Below the pieces are notes generated by a model. That model made no database searches, was not told the DNA's origin, and worked only from the letters and a program-made list of their open reading frames with translations. This document shows positions 1 through 10,075 of a DNA stretch of 64,000 bases, piece by piece. Each line of letters starts with the position of its first letter. Positions within the stretch are counted from its first letter, which is position 1. The stretch covers positions 22,070,001 through 22,134,000 of the forward strand of contig NC_080569.1 of the NCBI RefSeq assembly GCF_030253575.1. Reading direction: 5' to 3'. The position numbers and the translations under genes were made by a program. Source of the stretch: Rhododendron vialii. Taxonomy: Eukaryota > Streptophyta > Magnoliopsida > Ericales > Ericaceae.

Positions 1-974
1 TAAGTACACTATGTTATGCACATTCAGAGAAATGATGACATCTTGGACCTGTCTATTTGGCAATGCTTGAGGAACATGAAGGGGAAATACTTGGCTTTGG
101 TGTTTGTTTTGTTTTTGGCTTGAAAGGTTGCATGCTTTTCCCCTGCATGAAATTTAGCTTGGATTTTTTTTTAAGCCCCTGGGCGTGTTCACATAGTTAA
201 TTGCAGTATGCAGTGATGTTGCTTTCGACAATGGAAATTGCAAATTTTAAGGTGGGGCCATACTTGAAATAAATTGTTCTTAGCTTTGACGATTCCTATT
301 TCCCACAGAAGTCAATTCAATTTTACTAATATTGTGGAGCAAATGAGCAGATGCTCTTCCCATAGCCCTCTCATGCCTTCCTTTTCTTTCTTTGACAACC
401 AGTAGCAATTTAGCATGATAGAATCTGTTTTTTATTCATCATTATGGTGTAATACTGGCATGCTTCTTGTGCTTGTAACCTAAACTAGGAGATTGTGGAA
501 TGACCATGAAGGAGAAATAGGTGAGAGTCACATGACTCGGAGAATCCTAGACGAATATAAAAATGAGTGATGTTGGTTGTTTGGTACTAGAAACGAGAGT
601 TTGAATGCGGTACGACGCTCTGAAATGTGGTAAATTAGGGGAGCTTCTTGTAAAAATTACAGTTTTGGGAAATGGAATTTAAGATACTAGGTAAATATTA
701 TGACAATCTTATGGTAATCATTAGATATCTGGTGAGATGGTCTATTGTTTTCCCATACTAATCATGTAATAGCATAAAATTTAGTTGCCTCACGACCCAT
801 TTGCTTACGTTTTGTTTGCTCCAGTGCTACATTTCTTGTTTCCTTATTTTAAACTGGACCTTTTGGCCTCTTCGGTAAAATGCCAGGGAAATATATCTCT
901 TCAACATCAGTGTTCTCCAGGAACACAGGATTTCTTATGCTTTGGTCCTAAACTAGTTTTGTGGAATTTTACAG
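1..974 (+). other. last intron of the glycosyltransferase gene
   Basis: AT-rich sequence without a convincing coding exon. It ends in a T-rich stretch and acag (971-974) directly before the terminal exon at 975, so it is read as the final intron of that gene, at least 974 bases long and open at the left edge of the window. A short ATG-started frame across 785-1015 crosses the splice site and is a shadow. Confidence 0.5.
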
Positions 975-1115
975 GATATAAACCATGTATACTATGGGAC
1001 GGAGTACCGGACTAATTGGTGCAGTTGTAATTCTACACTTGTTCCCTGTTTCTTATTTGCGAGGAAGTTCTCTCAAGGAGCTGCCATGCGTCTTCTGAGC
1101 CATCTGCATTATTAG
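975..1115 (+). CDS. C-terminal exon of a core-2/I-branching (GT14-like) glycosyltransferase, partial
   Basis: The exon follows an acag acceptor and encodes 46 residues before TAG (1113-1115). It reads DINHVYYGTEYRTNWC, then a Cys-rich stretch with PCFLFARKFS and the end AAMRLLSHLHY. The C-[FY]-LFARKF block near the C terminus is typical of plant core-2/I-branching beta-1,6-N-acetylglucosaminyltransferase-like proteins (the former DUF266 group), which are Golgi type II membrane proteins thought to act on cell-wall or proteoglycan glycans. The catalytic part lies to the left of the window, so only the tail is seen. The reading phase was chosen because it is the only frame open from the acceptor to a stop and because of the family block. 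Assignment rests on remembered family sequences; another DUF266-like subgroup is possible. Confidence 0.6.
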   Translation, partial: DINHVYYGTEYRTNWCSCNSTLVPCFLFARKFSQGAAMRLLSHLHY

Positions 1116-1502
1116 AGACGCCACCGTGATTTTCCTTGCACACTTTTGAGGTTCCATATTTTAACAGTTTATCTAACCAATGAATTACCTTCCTAGTATA
1201 GAATTTGGCAGGCGTGAAGCCGCTGACACACATACACACACAGGGATAGATAGTCATCTAGAGAATCTAGAGAAAAAGAATTGGCCAGGAGAGGGCCCTT
1301 GACAATTTACATGTTTGTTATATACACTGTAGAAAATTTCGGGATAGTTTATTTGAACTGAAAAACTTCTTGTTCAAACATGAACTCTGGAAATTTTTTG
1401 GGAGATTCTTTTGATTTGCGGTTTACATATATATTGTTGCATTTTCTTTTTCGCCATTTCAATTTTCTCTTGCTTTTTTTTTAAGGGTAATAGCATTAGC
1501 AT

Positions 1503-1503
<1 letters not shown>

Positions 1504-1564
<61 letters not shown>
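1504..1564. repeat. (CT)n microsatellite
   Basis: About 30 uninterrupted CT units. The open frames over it (poly Leu-Ser, or Glu-Arg on the other strand) are repeat artefacts. Confidence 0.95.
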
Positions 1565-1568
<4 letters not shown>

Positions 1569-1849
1569 CTCATGTGTAAGAGTGAATTTAATAATCTCTC
1601 TTTTGTTTTTTCGCGATGCCCAATCATACGTATATCAAAAATGATAGTATTCTGTGTGTAGGCTCCACATGTATGTGAGGTTGTGTTTGATGTTGTGTTT
1701 GGATTATTGTATGAGTAGCATTGTTGTATATATATAAGTATGTAAGTTAAAAAAAATGTCGAACAAACGTTTATATCAACACTTTTGTGAGAGATGATGT
1801 AAGAATAAGTGAAATGAAATATCTTGTAAAAAAAAAAAAACCGAAATAT

Positions 1850-2504
1850 GGTGAAATTCCATTGAGACCCCCTCATCTATGCTTGTTTTTCATGATTACC
1901 TTCTAACATTTAAAATTGTCAATATAGATCCCCTCATTTATAGCCGCTAGCCAAAAAGCACTCTTATGTCAAAAAAATGTTAAGTATCAACGAAAAATGT
2001 TATGAATTGGATGAAAATACCCTTGTTCAATACATACATACGTACTCCATTACCCATCCCCCCCTCCCCCAGCGTGCGTGCCGTGCACATACACACACAA
2101 ACACATTCTCTCTTCATCCTCCTTTTTCAACCCAAATTAAGTTAAATTATAGTTGTTTTGAAACATCCATTTAGGTTAAGCCAAATCAAGCTAAGTTCTT
2201 TGTTTCTCCAATCCCCCAACAAATTAAAACAATCTTTCAAATACTTTATGAGCAACCAAATACAGTATTGACATCAAATTGCCAATAAATCAAAGCAAAA
2301 TTTTTAATTGAGTTTCACCTCAAAATCAAAACGAGCTTGATTGGAATGAGACCAAGTGGTGTTGGTGTTGCTTTGGGATCGGCTGTGAAGAAGTTTTAGG
2401 GCAAGGGACAGAGAGGGAAGCTATCGCTCAAATCTATTTCCCAATTCAGAGTCGACCCTACAATGTAATTGAGATTTGAGAAAAGGTCATACCCACAGAG
2501 AGAT

Positions 2505-2540
<36 letters not shown>

Positions 2541-2961
2541 AGGGAAGGAATAGGCCGTGGTGAGATCGGAGAGATGGAGAAAGAGAAATAGGGAGAATGA
2601 TGGTGTGTACTACAACGGTGATACAAATGATGGAGGAGAGAAAGGGGTTCAATTTGTTAATTCTCTCTATGACCCAAATGTAGAGGTGGTGGGTAGATGA
2701 TAGAAGAGAAAGAGAGGAGGAGAAAGTGGAACGAGTGTATTCAGTTAGTGATTGATTTTACAGATGAAGGGGTTAGCGTGGGCAATTTTCATTGATGAGG
2801 AGCTCGATGTGGGTGATTTTTAAGGGGTATAATCATTATTTCTCTTATTTTGTAGATAGAGTTAGCCAGTTTTTCATTTTCAAGGGGGTCTGGATGGTCA
2901 GTTTTAAACATGTCTCCGAGAGAAACATGCATATATGAGGGGGTCCCTGTGGAATTTCACC
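1850..2961. mobile_element. Mutator-like (MULE) non-autonomous element, about 1.1 kb
   Basis: The two ends are inverted copies: the left starts GGTGAAATTCCATTGAGACC and the right, read backwards, starts GGTGAAATTCCACAGGGACC. Similarity continues for roughly 100 bases (CCCCCTCAT, TTTAAAA, AGACCCC/AGATCCC blocks). The nine bases outside each end (ccgaaatat / acaaaatat) are nearly alike, as expected for the 9-bp target duplication of MULEs. The interior has a GA tract (2508-2534) and no transposase; a GC-richer stretch at 2400-2760 could be captured host sequence but is not recognised. Confidence 0.6.
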
Positions 2962-3424
2962 ACAAAATATATACATTTTTTTTTTGTCAATATTGTATAC
3001 ATCAGTATGAGTTAGTGAAGAAATTAATGAGTTAGATCACAAAGGGTTCAGAGGCTATTCATAACTCTGAATTCACAAATTGCCCATAACGGGGCTCAAA
3101 TCCTAGTCTCCCACAAGGGAGAGCCAGGAGTTACAACTAGTCTACAAGCCCATTGGTATACATTTACTTATATAGAGAAGTTTATTGCATGCCATTATAT
3201 TATTATAGTCCCCATAACTTTTTAATGGAAAATCATGGATAATGTATTATTAGATGTCTCATCCATTACTTCAGATCAATGAGTAAAAAAGAAAATAAAA
3301 AATAAAAATCCCACGAGAATGGAGGCGTGGGCATCAGCTCCACCCTTACGTGTCGTAGCACAATACAATTTGATTTACAATTTCAAATTAGCAGCGGTGG
3401 TTTTCCAAATTATTTTTAAAATCT
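2962..3424. other. intergenic, no gene seen
   Basis: No coding pattern. A segment near 3045-3160 (ggttcagaggctattcataa) resembles one near 61945-62010, so it is part of a dispersed repeat of unknown type. Confidence 0.5.
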
Positions 3425-4161
3425 AAGGCCGGTATAATAAAAAATGGATAACCAAAAGTTGACATAATAGCTTTTGATAATTCATTTAAGAGGTTGTTAA
3501 GCTTAATAATGTTGAGGTCTACAATGGTCACTTTTAGTCCATAACTAAAATAAGCGGTCTACTACAATTTGACACACACACACACACTCGCTCTCTCTCT
3601 CTCTCTGGGTTTTCCGCCATTCACTTCCCTCCATTATGTTTTTTTTTTGGCAAAACTATATCAATTCCCTCCCTTAATTTTGGAGAAAAAATCGGTGACT
3701 TTCTGGAAATCTATCGATTCCCTCTTTTTTTTTTTAGGAAAAAATCAGAGGATTCAGAGCTTTCCCTCCCATTCTCTTTCCCTCTTAATGAAATTTTTGA
3801 GCACCTCTCATTCCCAAATGATGGAATCACAGTCACAATTCCAAAGCCAAATGGAAGAAAATCAAAAGAAAACAAGGAAAACAACAATATGAAGATGAAG
3901 CACGCGAAGAATAGAAGAAGAAAATACCAATTGAAATATGCGTGTATACAAATTTGAGAACCAGTTAACTTATGTGGTGTGTGGTTCACAAATTTTGATT
4001 ATTGAAAAATGTTGCTAGTTTTGGTTATCCAAAGCCTAAAATTTGATTATTTCTAAGAATGTTGCTAAGTTTGATTATACCATTATGAGTCATCTTTTGA
4101 AGCAACATTGTTAACTTTAAAAATAATTGGCTTTTGACTATACCGTTGTGGATGGCCTAAC
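3425..4161. mobile_element. possible MITE
   Basis: The left edge (ggccggtata, then ccaaaag) and the reversed right edge (ggccatccacaacggtata, then caaaagcc) share short blocks in inverted order. The interior has a CT tract (3591-3606) and repeated ttgattat/gttgcta words. Ends are imprecise and the call is tentative. Confidence 0.3.
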
Positions 4162-4659
4162 CATATGAAAGTTCTATGACAAATAAGTAAATTGCTACTC
4201 AACATGGGGCATCGTCACAATTTATGTGGACTCTATATACTTAATTTTGGACTCACATAACTATCCGACTGTGAATGAGTAAATATCACATGATGATGAG
4301 CATTGAGGGGTTGCTCTTCTAAAAAAGCCAATGACTTTCTCATAAAAAATGAGCCAAATAAAGCCACATAAAGACGAAAATAAGCCAATAAGCCAATTTT
4401 TTTGTCTTTATTCAAAAAAAATTGGATTTCGATCAAAATTTTTTAGTTTTTAGATTTCTCTTGTCATGAGGATGCAATAATCTCCAAAAAATTGATGATA
4501 AGCCAAGTGATATGAAAAAAATTTGAATAAAAACAAAAAATAAGTCACTTTGAATATCTTATTTGAGAACCATCTAATTGAATATCTTCTGAGTTGAGAA
4601 AATGTAAATTCCTCAAAAACAAAAGCAGAAGAACCGTTGTGTATGACTATATGTATATA

Positions 4660-4927
4660 CTCCCTCCGTCCCTTATTTATAGTCCGGTATTTCATTTTGA
4701 GCTGCCCTTTAAGTGTTCATTTTGTAAAGTTAGTGGGTAAAAGTTGGTGAATTGTCTATTTTGTTCATAAAAGTAGATTTCATTTTAAAAAGTAAGTGAG
4801 TAAAAGTGTAATGATGATGGGTAAGTAGGGAAAGTGGAGGAAAAAATTGATGTGAAAGGTATAATGATGATGTCTTTTCAATAAGTTGAAATTACGAAGC
4901 AGGACACTTAAAAATGGACAGAGTGAG
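4660..4927. mobile_element. Stowaway-type MITE (Tc1/mariner)
   Basis: Starts CTCCCTCCGTCCC after a TA and ends with the inverted ggacagagtgag before a TA. Inner arms also pair (aagtgttcatttt with aaaaatggaca). It ends about 100 bases before the start codon of the PPR gene, so it lies in that gene's promoter or leader. Confidence 0.8.
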
Positions 4928-5029
4928 TAATTTTTATTTTGGGATCTAAGAAGAAGTAGAGACTCTCCTATTTCGTTAGAGAGTACTACTGCAGTATGAG
5001 GCAAACAACTAGGAACAAAAATATGAGCT

Positions 5030-7297
5030 ATGAACAAGTTGAAACTTCAATTGTTCCACCCTCCTAAACCACCCCCATCGCATTCCTCTTTCACCGCCAC
5101 CGCCACCGCCACCAAGTCTTTCAATGCTACAATCAACCGTCTGTCATCCCAAGGCGCACACGAGGACGTCCTTCTCACCTACGCAACCATGCTCAAAACC
5201 AACACACCACCAGACCCCTACACCTTCCCTAGTCTTCTCAAAGCCTGCACCTCGCTCAACCTCCTCTCCCACGGCCTTTCTTTCCACCAACACGTTCTAG
5301 TTAATGGGTACTCTCCTGATCCTTACATTGGGTCTTCTTTGATCCACTTTTATGCCAAACTTGGCCGCACCCGCGTTGCCCGCCAAGTGTTTGACAGAAT
5401 GCCGGAACGAAACGTGGTTCCGTGGACTGCTATTATTGGCTGTTATTCTCGAACAGGTGATTTCGAATCAGCTGTTTGTATGTATGAGGAGATGCGGTAC
5501 GAGGGAATTCGACCCAGTTCGGTTACCATGCTTGGATTACTTTGTGGAGTTTTGGAAGTTAAACAGGTGCAATGTGTGCATGCTTGTGTTATATGTTACG
5601 GGTTTGGGTCTGATATGGCTGTGTTGAATTCTCTGTTGGATGTGTATGGTAAATGTGGAGGAGTTAAAGATGCTTGGGACTTGTTTGAAATTATGGAAAG
5701 AAGAGAAATAGTTTCATGGAATTCTTTGGTTTCTGGTTATGCCGTTGTTGGGAATGTTGGAGAAATTTTGGATCTAATGAGAAGGATGAGGATTGAAGGT
5801 GTGGATCCTGACCAACAGACAATTGGGTCATTGGTATCTGCTATTGCAAGGCAGGGTGATCTTGAAATGGGACAATTGGTACATGCTTTGATGTTAACCG
5901 CAGGATTTGAATTGGATGCACATGTGGAAACATCTCTTATAGCTTTGTACTCAAAATTTGGAAAAGTTGATAATGCTTTTCGGATGTTTGAACGAACACC
6001 AAATAAGGATGTGATCCAATGGACGGCAATGATATCAGGGCTTGTACAGAATAAATGTGCAGACAAGGCACTTACATTGTTCCAAAAGATGTTGCTTTCA
6101 GATATTATGCCATCTACTGCCACCATAGCTAGTGCACTTGCAGCTTGTGGCCAACTGGGCTCCTTATCTCTTGGAACTTCAATCCACGCCTACATGTTAC
6201 GGCAAAGAATGCCGTTCGATATTGCTGCCCAAAACTCTCTTGTGACTATGTATGTAAAGTGCAATCACTTGGTGCATAGCCATATTGTTTTCGATACAAT
6301 GGAGGAAAGAGACGTGGTTTCTTGGAACGCAATTGTAGCTGGGTATGCACAAAATGGCAACTTATACCAGTCGTTATCTTTATTCAATGAAATGAGGAGA
6401 ACCCTTCAACAACCCGATTCATTAACTGCAGTCTCCCTCCTCCAAGCTTGTGCCTCGATTGGGGCTCTCCATCAGGGGAAATGGGTCCACAATTTTGTCA
6501 TTAGGAGCTTCCTTGGATCATGCAACATGATTGACTCAGCTTTGGTTGATATGTACTGTAAATGCGGTGAATTAGACACAGCTAGAAAGTGTTTTGACCG
6601 GATGTCATATCATGATCTGGTCCCATGGAGCACAATGATTGCTGGATACGGAAGTCATGGTAAAGGGGTTATGGCTTTGGAAATATACAATCAATTTTTG
6701 CTTACTGGCCTCGAGCCTAACCATGTCATTTTCCTATCTGTTCTAAGTGCCTGTAATCATAACGGGCTAGTCAACCAGGGTTTAAATCTCTTCTACACTA
6801 TGAGAGAGGACTTTCGGGTCGAACCAAAACTTGAGCACCTTTCTTGTATTGTTGACCTCCTGAGTCGAGCAGGAAGAGTTGAACAAGCATACGATTTTTA
6901 CAAGGAGATGTTCCCAGAGCCCGAAATAGGTGTTTTGGGCATACTGCTTGATGCTTGTCGAATGAGTGGTAGTTTAGAACTTGGGAACATTATTGCTAGA
7001 GATATTTGCACGGCGAAACCAACGGATGCTAGGAACTACTTGCAAGTAGCACAAAGCTATGCTTCAGTGGAAAGATGGGATGGTGTGAGTGAGGCCTGGG
7101 TCCGGATGAGATCTCTTGGCCTTAGAAAACTTCCTGGCTGGAGTTTTATTGAGCTGAATGGAACTATTACGACATTCTTAACACATCACACTTCACATCC
7201 CCAACACGAAGACATCGTTCGAGTATTGAAATTCTTGAGCAAAGAAATGAGGGATTTGGGATCTAATTTTAGAACCGACATTCTAAATATACTTTAA
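5030..7297 (+). CDS. PLS-class pentatricopeptide repeat protein, E subgroup
   Basis: A single uninterrupted frame of 755 residues, as usual for plant PPR genes. The N terminus is Ser/Thr/Pro-rich and almost free of acidic residues (residues 1-30), consistent with an organelle transit peptide. From about residue 30 to 680 run some 16 PPR motifs in the P-L-S pattern, with hallmarks such as PDPYTFPSLLKAC, LIHFYAKLGR, ARQVFDRMPERNVVPWTAII, VVSWNAIVAGYAQNG and LVDMYCKCGELDTARKCFD. The end (PGWSFIEL to the C terminus) is an E domain; there is no DYW deaminase domain. Such proteins bind RNA in mitochondria or plastids and usually guide C-to-U editing with a partner supplying the DYW activity. It resembles Arabidopsis At4g04370 (PCMP-E99) as I remember it; orthology is not tested. 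Gene model: ATG at 5030, stop at 7295-7297. Confidence 0.93.
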   Translation: MNKLKLQLFHPPKPPPSHSSFTATATATKSFNATINRLSSQGAHEDVLLTYATMLKTNTPPDPYTFPSLLKACTSLNLLSHGLSFHQHVLVNGYSPDPYIGSSLIHFYAKLGRTRVARQVFDRMPERNVVPWTAIIGCYSRTGDFESAVCMYEEMRYEGIRPSSVTMLGLLCGVLEVKQVQCVHACVICYGFGSDMAVLNSLLDVYGKCGGVKDAWDLFEIMERREIVSWNSLVSGYAVVGNVGEILDLMRRMRIEGVDPDQQTIGSLVSAIARQGDLEMGQLVHALMLTAGFELDAHVETSLIALYSKFGKVDNAFRMFERTPNKDVIQWTAMISGLVQNKCADKALTLFQKMLLSDIMPSTATIASALAACGQLGSLSLGTSIHAYMLRQRMPFDIAAQNSLVTMYVKCNHLVHSHIVFDTMEERDVVSWNAIVAGYAQNGNLYQSLSLFNEMRRTLQQPDSLTAVSLLQACASIGALHQGKWVHNFVIRSFLGSCNMIDSALVDMYCKCGELDTARKCFDRMSYHDLVPWSTMIAGYGSHGKGVMALEIYNQFLLTGLEPNHVIFLSVLSACNHNGLVNQGLNLFYTMREDFRVEPKLEHLSCIVDLLSRAGRVEQAYDFYKEMFPEPEIGVLGILLDACRMSGSLELGNIIARDICTAKPTDARNYLQVAQSYASVERWDGVSEAWVRMRSLGLRKLPGWSFIELNGTITTFLTHHTSHPQHEDIVRVLKFLSKEMRDLGSNFRTDILNIL

Positions 7298-7727
7298 CAT
7301 GCAAATACAGTTTTTCGAGGGAGATGCATGGCTCAATGTGATTATGCTCCTCAAGATGAGATTGAATGGGTGGATCGGCATAGCTTAAGAGAGGACGCGT
7401 TGAAATATTCAGTGAAGTAGTGAACCAAATGGGTGATAGGGTCCATGGGAAGCATTGTAATACTATGCAGATTTGAGTGTCTTCCTCAAACTTGAAGAGA
7501 CTCTGACCTAGTTGAAAAAACTTGAGGGCTTAGCCTCAAGCCCGAATTAACAAAATTGTGTCTACAAGGATGTAAATATGACATACAGATTGAGTATGTA
7601 CCATTGGAAAATTGAACATATTTTTTCTAAACAGAGTTGGATTTCTTTGGACTACCCAAGAAACAGAGATCTATATAGTGTGGCATACATCCTGATGCTT
7701 GCGAGGCTGAACTTCCAGAATTGGGGG
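7298..7727. other. 3' flank of PPR gene, no gene seen
   Basis: AT-rich trailer. No recognisable coding region. Confidence 0.5.
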
Positions 7728-7926
7728 ATGGTGTCGTGCAGTGGTGCGCGCAGCACCGTGCTGTGCACCTCCGAGCTGTCGGATCACGATCCGACGGCTC
7801 GAATCTCATCTCAATAAGAACGGCTCTAGATTGTTGGTTGTTAAGATGAGTTCCGAGCTGTTGGATGCACGATCCGACGGTTAGAAGGTTCGCAACACAG
7901 TGCTGTATACTTCACCGCACAACACC
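7728..7926. mobile_element. GC-rich foldback MITE
   Basis: The left end (ggtgtcgtgcagtggtgcg, then gcaccgtgctgtgcacc) matches the reversed right end (ggtgttgtgcggtgaagta, then cagcactgtgttgcg). Inside, two copies of a ccgagctgt-cggat-cacgatccgacgg block lie about 75 bases apart. No coding capacity. Confidence 0.55.
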
Positions 7927-8240
7927 AACCTGAAGTCCGAATTTCCAACTGTGTTCACTTTTTTTTCTTTTGGATAGGCGATTAGGGATCAAAGTAGATC
8001 TCTTTGATTATGGATCAGTGTAGATTTCTTTGGTTCGCGTAATTAATTCGAGGCTATGGAACAATGCCCAAACACATCTATCCACCACACATTTGTGTTG
8101 ACCTCACTAAAAGTGTATGTAGTACTAGAATCCACATTCGATACGGACTCTCGCTAGTCTTCATACATAAAAATATGTAGGTATTATACAAGCACTACTA
8201 CAGATTTTGAATTACAAAATCCATTTGGAAAAAGGAAATT

Positions 8241-8352
8241 GATTTTAACACTCTAAAAATTGATGGAGGGGCTCCAAAATGACATCGTTTTGTGTATTAA
8301 CATAGTTCAGTTTTGGAGCTCCTCCATCAATTTTTGGAGTGCCAAAATCACA
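8241..8352. mobile_element. short hairpin MITE
   Basis: An almost complete palindrome: ttgattttaacactctaaaa, then ttgatggaggggctccaaaa, is followed by its inverse (ttttggagctcctccatcaa, then tttttggagtgccaaaatca). Arms are about 45 bases with a loop of about 25. Confidence 0.65.
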
Positions 8353-8908
8353 ATCCTTGGAATAAATTACAGCATTGTTCGAATTAGAATATCTTAGCAT
8401 ACAGAACAAAACTAAATATTTTAAAGCTCACATTCACTTTAGGCATACAACATAGTATAATTTGTTATTATTATTTTTTGTTTTAGATTTCATGTTCTAT
8501 TATCATTAAGAGAGTTTAATTTCCTTTTTCTTTTCCCAGGTTGGAAAGATTATTGGTCTAACTTCCTTTTCGGGTTATAATTTTATTTTGTTTCTTTCTT
8601 TTCCCTAGTTGGTTTCTATTTTTTCCTTCTTTCTTTTATCATTTTAAGGTTCTTTTTCCTTTGGCTTTGAGAACGGAAGGGGAGTTTTTTTTTTCCTTTT
8701 ATCCCGCAACGGAAGGGGAGTTGATTTTTGTATGTCTTGTACCCTTGGGGACCATGGGAGGTTTGCGATGGTTTTTTTTTTTTATATTTTATTTCCTTCT
8801 CTTTTAGCTAGATTTTACTGTAGATTGTAAATTCTGCTTCAGATTATAGATTTTAGATTTGAGAGAAGCTGTGAACAATTTCGCAATAGCTTTGGATTTT
8901 ATACTAAG

Positions 8909-9756
8909 TGGGTATTTGTGTAAAATTATTTTGACAGACTTTTTACTTTTAAATTCTATCTTCTAAAAATCAACATGTTTATCAAAAATTCTAAGAACTT
9001 ATTTTTAGAATCTACAAATTCTGGGAACCTAAAAACGGAGAGGAATTCTCAAAATTCCAAAGCTAGGTTTGGGTAGCCTTTGGAATTCTTCAACACAAAA
9101 TTCTCAAAAAATGAATGAAATTCTCATAATCTCACAGTTACAACAAACAAGTTTATCAAAAACTATTAAAATCCAGAACAGAAAATCTGCAGCAAAATTC
9201 GAACCTAAAAAGGCCCTAAATATTGCAGAAGGTGAAGAGTAGTATTGTTTGTAGTAAAAACTGCAAAATGATTTTTTTTTCACCTTTGAATTAGTTTATT
9301 GTTAAAATGACAAGAAATATTTTTGTCTTTATGCTACTCATCTTCTCAGAATCTAGCTAGAATCTGTAAAAGCATCTAAATTGTAGTTTAAAAAAAAAAA
9401 ATCAACTTTTGTTCCTTAAAAGACCTTAAAAAATCTGATGATTTTTAAAATCTGCAGCAAATACTCTATTGCAGATTTTTAGAAGCTAGAATCTCATAAT
9501 GTGCTCTCAGAATTTTTTTCACAAACATGCTCTATATGGGTATTTGCGAAAGATCATTTTGACAGATTTTTAGATTTTAGCTTCTAATTAATTTAGAATG
9601 TTTGTCAAAAGTTTTACGAAATTGATTTTTAGAATCTACAGATTCTGATAACCTGAAAAAAAGGAAAGAAATTCTCAAAATTTCGAAATTGGGTCTGAGT
9701 AGCTTTTAGGATTCTGCAACACAAATTCTAAAAAAATGAATGAAATCTAAAATCTA
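8909..9756. repeat. direct repeat pair of about 215 bp
   Basis: The block at 8909-9122 (gtgggtatttgtg, attttgacaga, agaatctaca-attctg, caaaattc, atgaatgaaat) recurs at 9535-9756 in the same order and orientation with moderate divergence. The 410 bases between hold shorter copies of the words aaaatctgcagcaaa and cagattttt. Probably two copies, or the subterminal parts, of one AT-rich transposon family; element ends were not resolved. Confidence 0.55.
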
Positions 9757-9914
9757 CGGCCGAATCTCAAGTTAAAGTTGTATCCCCATTATTGCAAACA
9801 CGCCCTGCCTGGGACGGTGAACCTACAGTTGTTGGCTTGGTGAATGAGTCTTCCACTTCCAACCTGATCTATTATTCAAACAAAGATCTAAATTTTGGTA
9901 ACTTTCCCTGTTCC

Positions 9915-10075
9915 AAGGATTCTGTTATATAATAGTAGTAACCTAGGAGTCCTCACGCCCACGTCAGCATTTCTAAGTCCTAAAGTATGGTACGACGACG
10001 TAGTAGGACCTCACAGTTTTTGTCTTCCATTGTCCCTGATAATTGCATTAATCTTCTCCTTAGCAGTCACCAGCA
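9915..10075 (+). promoter_or_regulatory. candidate promoter and leader of the RTL2-like gene
   Basis: A TATA-like word (gttatataatag, about 9921-9932) lies roughly 150 bases before the ATG at 10076. No MITE interrupts the interval. Placement is by pattern only. Confidence 0.4.

Noticed and set aside
1496-1876. 126-codon minus-strand frame
   Set aside because: Carried by the CT tract and AT-rich sequence; no coding features.
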